Source of the DNA: Chloroflexota bacterium
Lineage (GTDB): Bacteria; Chloroflexota; Dehalococcoidia; SM23-28-2
Assembly (NCBI GenBank): GCA_030691665.1
Contig: JAUYDU010000362.1
Location: 1 to 8,512, forward strand
Direction of reading: 5' to 3'
Length of the DNA stretch: 8,512 bases
The position numbers and the translations under genes are program-made. Positions 5,305 to 8,512 of the stretch are shown one piece after another (the first letter of the stretch is position 1; each line of letters begins with the position of its first letter). Under the pieces are notes generated by a model. The model was not told the origin of the DNA, made no database searches, and was given only the letters and a program-made list of their open reading frames with translations.

Positions 5305-7114
5305 GGGCTCCCTCCTTTCCTGCCACCGCCACCGCTTCGCCGTAGCCCCGCTCGCCGGGGGGTAGCTCCGTGATCCTCACAGACTCGTAGCTGAGATGCG
5401 GCAGATCGGCGTCGGGAGGCCAGGTCGCTAGCGTCCGCTTGAGCCAGTTTGCGTCGTCCCGGGCGGGGTAGTCCTCCCGGTAGTGACTGCCGCGGCTTTC
5501 GGTGCGCTGTAGCGCCCCATAGGCGATGGTGATGGCCAGCCGGATCATCCCCGGCAAGCGCAAGGCTGCGGAAACCTCGGGGTTGGGCCCGCGCCCGCTG
5601 GAGAGCAACCCCAGGTGCTTGGCTCGCTCGTCAAGCTCCAGCAGTTCCTCGACGGCCTCGGTGAGCTGCCTGCCGTTGCGAAAGACGCCTACCTTCTCCA
5701 TCAGGATGTCCGACATCCGCTGACGCAGGTCGTACACGTACTCCAGGCCGTAGGAGGCCAGGCCGCGCAGTCGCTCCTCCACCTGCATCGTGGCGGAGCG
5801 AATCACCCCTTCGGAAAGGGCGAACTCCGAGCTGGCGATGTCCCTGGCGATGGTCCTGCCCACCACCATGCCCATGACGATGGTCTCGGCCAGCGAGTTG
5901 CCGCCCAGGCGGTTGAAGCCGTGGAGGTCCCAGCAAGCCGCCTCCCCAGCGGCGTAGAGACCGGCAAGTCCGTAGCCAGCTCCGTCGATGTCGGTGCGGA
6001 CACCGCCCATGCTGTAGTGCTGGGTGGGCCGCACGGGAATGAGCTGATGTAGTGGGTCGATGCCGAGGAAGTCGCGGCAGATCTCGGCGACATCCCGCAG
6101 GTTCTTCTCGATGTGCTCGCGGCCCAGATGGCGGATGTCCAGCCAGAGGTGCGGCCCGTAGGGCGACTCAACGCCGTACCCCTGGCGCATGTGGTAGACC
6201 ATGCGGCGGCTCACCACATCCCGCGAGGCCAGCTCCTTCTTCTCCGGCTCGTAGTCGGGCATGAACCGGTGCTCGTCCTTGTCCAGGAGGTAGCCGCCGT
6301 CACCCCGGCAGCCCTCGGTGACCAGGATGTCCCCCGGAACGACGCCCGTGGGATGGAACTGTACGGCTTCCATGTTTCCCAGCGGGACCACGCCCGTGTC
6401 CAGGGCAACAGCCATGCCGGTGCCCTCGTTGATAACGGCGTTGGTGGAATGGCCATAGATGCGGCCGTGGCCCCCGGTAGCGATGACCGTGGCGCGAGCC
6501 ACATAGGTACGCAACTCCCCGCTGCGGAGGTCCCGAACTATGGCGCCGTAGCAACGCTGGCCATCGTGGATAAGAGCCAGGGCCTCGGCTCGGTCGTGGA
6601 CATGCACGCCGAGCTGGAGGGCCACGTTGTCCATGGTATAGACCAGGGAGTGCCCCGTCCCGTCGGAGCAGAAGCAGGCCCGCCACTTCTTGGTGCCGCC
6701 AAAGTTGCGGGCGGCGATCAGGCCCTCCTTCTCCAGGGACTCTTCGACCATCTGACCATCGGGGAGCTGCCGCGGCCCGGCCACCACTCGGTTCCAGGGA
6801 ACCCCCCAGTAGGCCATCTGGCGAACGGCTATAGGAGCCAGATTGACGAACAGGCGGGCCACGTCCTGGTCGCATCCCCAGTCAGCACCCTTGACGGTGT
6901 CCTCGAAGTGGACATCGGCGGAGTCGCCTTGACTCATGGCCATGTTGCCCAAGGCGGCTTGCATCCCACCCTGAGCTGCGGTGGAGTGAGAGCGTCGGGG
7001 TGGGACCAGGGAGAGAACGATGACCTGATAGCCGTGGGCAGCCGCTTCGATGGCCACCCGCTCGCCGGCCAGGCCAGCGCCGATGACCAGGACGTCGGTC
7101 ATGATCCTTGTCAT
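5297..7114 (-). CDS. frdA: Fumarate reductase / succinate dehydrogenase flavoprotein subunit
   Basis: Interconverts fumarate and succinate at a covalently bound FAD on the cytoplasmic face. The 605 residues start VLVIGAGLAGERVA (Rossmann FAD loop, 8-21). His43 in SHSTAAQGG is the expected covalent FAD ligand. Substrate residues seen: His254 (QFHPTG), Arg298 (ASRDVVSRR, the proton-donor Arg), His366 (QHYSMGG) and Arg402 (GFNRLGGNS). DTVKGADWGCDQDVARLFVN resembles Wolinella-type FrdA closely. No Tat or Sec signal is present, unlike periplasmic methylmenaquinol:fumarate reductases. I place the start at ATG 7114, which overlaps the frdC stop as ATGA and has GGAGG 7 bases upstream. The frame stays open to 7474, but that extension runs through frdC and reads as low-complexity. 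An internal ATG at 7102 is the alternative. The protein is about 50 residues shorter than Wolinella FrdA (656). Confidence 0.95.
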   Translation of the reverse strand: MTRIMTDVLVIGAGLAGERVAIEAAAHGYQVIVLSLVPPRRSHSTAAQGGMQAALGNMAMSQGDSADVHFEDTVKGADWGCDQDVARLFVNLAPIAVRQMAYWGVPWNRVVAGPRQLPDGQMVEESLEKEGLIAARNFGGTKKWRACFCSDGTGHSLVYTMDNVALQLGVHVHDRAEALALIHDGQRCYGAIVRDLRSGELRTYVARATVIATGGHGRIYGHSTNAVINEGTGMAVALDTGVVPLGNMEAVQFHPTGVVPGDILVTEGCRGDGGYLLDKDEHRFMPDYEPEKKELASRDVVSRRMVYHMRQGYGVESPYGPHLWLDIRHLGREHIEKNLRDVAEICRDFLGIDPLHQLIPVRPTQHYSMGGVRTDIDGAGYGLAGLYAAGEAACWDLHGFNRLGGNSLAETIVMGMVVGRTIARDIASSEFALSEGVIRSATMQVEERLRGLASYGLEYVYDLRQRMSDILMEKVGVFRNGRQLTEAVEELLELDERAKHLGLLSSGRGPNPEVSAALRLPGMIRLAITIAYGALQRTESRGSHYREDYPARDDANWLKRTLATWPPDADLPHLSYESVRITELPPGERGYGEAVAVAGKEGARV

Positions 7115-7911
7115 AGCCCCCCTCCCAGACCGTAGAAGGTTGACACGATGGCAAACTCCAGGGCCAGAGCGACTGCCATCAATGCCACGAGAGCCCCATA
7201 GGCCCCCCGGCGCGACAGCAGCCCCCATTTCACAGCGATGCGGTAGAGGCCCACGCAGGCGTGTCCTACCACCATGAGCACGAAGGGGATGTCGAACCAT
7301 AGGTAGGTGGAGACACGGTCGGCGCTCTTGACGGCTTCGATGGGCAGGTCCGTGAGAGCTGTCCAGAGGTGAATGGAGGCGAAGACCAGCAGGGCCGCCC
7401 CGCTGACCACCTGGAAGGCCCAGGTCCATGTGTCCAGGTGTCCGATCCGGCGCAGCTGGCGCATCAGGATCCACTGCTGGCGGAACGTGGTCGGCGCCTT
7501 GCGCGTCACCAGGAGGACGTGAGCCAAGAGGAGGAGGATGAGCAGCGGCGCCATGGCGTGGAGCAGGTAGTATCGCTCGAGAAAGGCGCCCAGGGCGTCC
7601 ATAGACTGGGCGCCCAGCAGTACGCTGGAGAGGAGGCCCATATGTATGAACAGGAAGACAGCCAAGCCCAGGCCGCTAATACTGGTGGCCAGCTCGAGCA
7701 TGGCTGCGGTCAGCGATGGCCACGTAACCAGAGGCAGTCGCCTTCCTAGCGCCGCCGCTTGCTCACGAGGCAGGGGCAGAGACGTCGCCTGTCCCTGGAA
7801 CATGAAGCCAGAGACTGGCCGATGGCCATCGCCATCATCACCGGCGTAGCGAGGCTGCCCAAGGTACTCCGGTGCTCTCATGACTCGCTTTTCCTTTCTC
7901 CTGCCGCTCAT
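7111..7911 (-). CDS. frdC: Di-haem cytochrome b subunit of fumarate reductase (FrdC)
   Basis: Anchors FrdAB in the membrane and passes electrons to or from menaquinone. Five hydrophobic segments lie near 70-98, 115-136, 163-186, 204-226 and 236-260. Candidate axial haem ligands are His90 (FLFIHM), His131 (LLLAHVLLVTRK), His181 (FASIHLW) and His217 (VVGHACVGLYR), lining up with His44, 93, 143 and 182 of Wolinella FrdC. The menaquinol-site Glu66 corresponds to Glu112. The block GLYRIAVKWG is shared almost exactly. The E-pathway Glu180 position is Val215. The N-terminal soluble part is about 46 residues longer than in Wolinella. The start is ATG 7911 behind GGGAG, which is buried in a hairpin; Met11 at 7881, with GGAAAAG upstream, is the alternative. 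The stop overlaps frdA by 4 bases. Confidence 0.92.
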   Translation of the reverse strand: MSGRRKEKRVMRAPEYLGQPRYAGDDGDGHRPVSGFMFQGQATSLPLPREQAAALGRRLPLVTWPSLTAAMLELATSISGLGLAVFLFIHMGLLSSVLLGAQSMDALGAFLERYYLLHAMAPLLILLLLAHVLLVTRKAPTTFRQQWILMRQLRRIGHLDTWTWAFQVVSGAALLVFASIHLWTALTDLPIEAVKSADRVSTYLWFDIPFVLMVVGHACVGLYRIAVKWGLLSRRGAYGALVALMAVALALEFAIVSTFYGLGGGL

Positions 7912-7943
7912 AGCGAGTCACTCCCTTGTTGGGAGTCGCGCTA
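7911..7943 (-). promoter_or_regulatory. Hairpin sequestering the frdC ribosome-binding site
   Basis: In the mRNA sense, ACTCCC (7936-7931) pairs with GGGAGT (7925-7920) around the loop AACAA. A 5-bp outer stem joins 7943-7939 (TAGCG) with 7915-7911 (CGCTA). The GGGAG half is the only Shine-Dalgarno candidate for the ATG at 7911, and the outer stem touches the start codon. No U tract follows, so this is not a terminator. A role in translational control is inferred. Confidence 0.45.
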
Positions 7944-7962
7944 GCTTGGGCCCCCCGTGTTG

Positions 7963-8511
7963 TTATGCTGCGTGACGGGCGGCTGGGCCGGGCTGGCGCA
8001 ACCTTCGCTCTCTACGGCCCAACGCTGGTCTGGGAGCCTTGCCAGTTGCTCCTTCGGTGTCGCGCTGAAGGGCGGCCAGCACTTCCTCTCCGGGCGGCAT
8101 GAAGCGCCCCGGGCGCCGAGGCACTCGTTCTCCCGGCTCGAGGTCCAGAGCCGCCCGGGCATACTCCCAGACACGCTGGGCCACAAGGTCCGGGTCGGTC
8201 ATCAGCCGATGGCCGTACTCGGCCGTGTCAATGTAGGCCTCCACCTGCTTGGGCGGGAGCGGCCCCCGACGGCGGAAGAAGTCTCTGTCCATGGCCAGCG
8301 TGTGTTCCGAAGCCTCGGTGTAGAACTGGAGCACACAGCGAGCCATTCTGGCGCCAGCGACGGCGACGCATCCGAAGCGCGGCGGGGAACATAGGCTCCG
8401 CTGAGGGTGGTACGGGCACACGCTCGACCCGTGTCTCTTGGCGTCCTCGAAGTCCTGGACCGCCGGGTCGGTGAGGCAACTAGTGCACGGGTTGCCGTAG
8501 TAGATGAAGCA
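7963..8511 (-). CDS. Unrecognised Cys-rich protein, N-terminus outside window
   Basis: I do not recognise this family. About 182 residues are visible before the TAA at 7965-7963, and the frame is open through the right edge of the window. The N-terminal part is rich in cysteine: visible residues 1, 9, 12, 32, 41, 48 and 59, including NPCTSC and VCPYHP, which suggests a zinc or iron-sulfur site. A middle segment of mixed charged and hydrophobic residues (about 60-130; AEYGHRLMTDPDL, RVWEYARAAL) looks helical and soluble. The C-terminal tail is Arg/Pro/Ala-rich and probably disordered. A GTG at 8421 could begin a shorter protein, but the Cys-rich stretch upstream in the same frame argues for a longer one. 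It ends 51 bp before frdC in the same direction, so it may share the transcript; nothing else ties it to fumarate reductase. Confidence 0.6.
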   Translation of the reverse strand, partial: CFIYYGNPCTSCLTDPAVQDFEDAKRHGSSVCPYHPQRSLCSPPRFGCVAVAGARMARCVLQFYTEASEHTLAMDRDFFRRRGPLPPKQVEAYIDTAEYGHRLMTDPDLVAQRVWEYARAALDLEPGERVPRRPGRFMPPGEEVLAALQRDTEGATGKAPRPALGRRERRLRQPGPAARHAA

Positions 8512-8512
8512 C

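Noticed and set aside
6113..7135. Plus-strand open frame of 340 codons
   Set aside because: Antisense to frdA, with no family motifs; an artefact of high GC.
5297..7474. A 725-residue FrdA starting at 7474
   Set aside because: The extra 120 residues are an out-of-frame reading of frdC with low-complexity composition; the ATGA overlap and GGAGG support the start at 7114.
7911..7943. Hairpin read as a terminator of the upstream gene
   Set aside because: No T tract follows on either strand; it overlaps the frdC RBS and start codon.
7957..8394. Plus-strand open frame of 145 codons
   Set aside because: Competes with the minus-strand Cys-rich frame, which is open to the window edge, fits the strand of all neighbours and has a more protein-like composition.
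1..8512. CRISPR arrays, tRNA or rRNA genes, phage or defence genes
   Set aside because: No spaced repeat array, no tRNA-like cloverleaf or rRNA stretch and no such protein motifs were seen; the recognisable genes are respiratory and quinone-biosynthetic.

Overview
High-GC bacterial DNA. Every gene I can support is on the minus strand, so the biological order runs from base 8512 down to base 1. Two functional blocks lie head to tail. The first is a three-subunit membrane fumarate reductase / succinate dehydrogenase, frdC-frdA-frdB, of the Wolinella type with a di-haem cytochrome b. The second is a set of late menaquinone genes of the futalosine pathway, mqnP-mqnM-mqnL-mqnE (ubiA-, ubiX- and ubiD-like genes and a radical-SAM aminofutalosine synthase). 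The source is therefore a menaquinone-using bacterium with anaerobic or facultative respiration. GC content and protein character would fit Chloroflexota or a similar lineage, but that placement is a guess.

Layout from the right edge leftwards: a partial, unrecognised Cys-rich protein (8511-7963); a 51-bp gap with a hairpin that buries the ribosome-binding site of frdC; frdC (7911-7111), frdA (7114-5297, ATGA overlap with frdC) and frdB (5304-4534, 8-bp overlap with frdA). A 252-bp non-coding gap follows, with a good sigma70-type promoter (TTGACC-17-TACCAT) and a leader hairpin. Then come mqnP (4281-3427), mqnM (3411-2785), mqnL (2758-1001) and the 5' two thirds of mqnE (755 to the left edge).

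The most unusual object is at 774-993: a 220-bp non-coding element with 34-bp imperfect terminal inverted repeats (27/34 identical by my hand alignment), flanked by a perfect 17-bp direct repeat. This is the signature of a MITE with an unusually long target-site duplication. It sits exactly between the mqnL stop codon and the mqnE start codon. Removing the element and one repeat copy restores a tight junction with only 8 bases between stop and start. The duplication kept both the stop codon and the putative Shine-Dalgarno sequence, so neither gene was broken. The element is full of hairpins, and one is an intrinsic-terminator-like structure pointing against operon transcription.

Working together: MqnE makes aminofutalosine; MqnP prenylates the naphthoate intermediate; MqnM makes prenylated FMN, the cofactor MqnL uses to decarboxylate the prenylated product. 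The resulting menaquinone is the electron partner of the FrdCAB complex next door. FrdC keeps the four haem histidines and the menaquinol-site glutamate but appears to lack the E-pathway glutamate of Wolinella, which bears on the direction and energetics of the enzyme.
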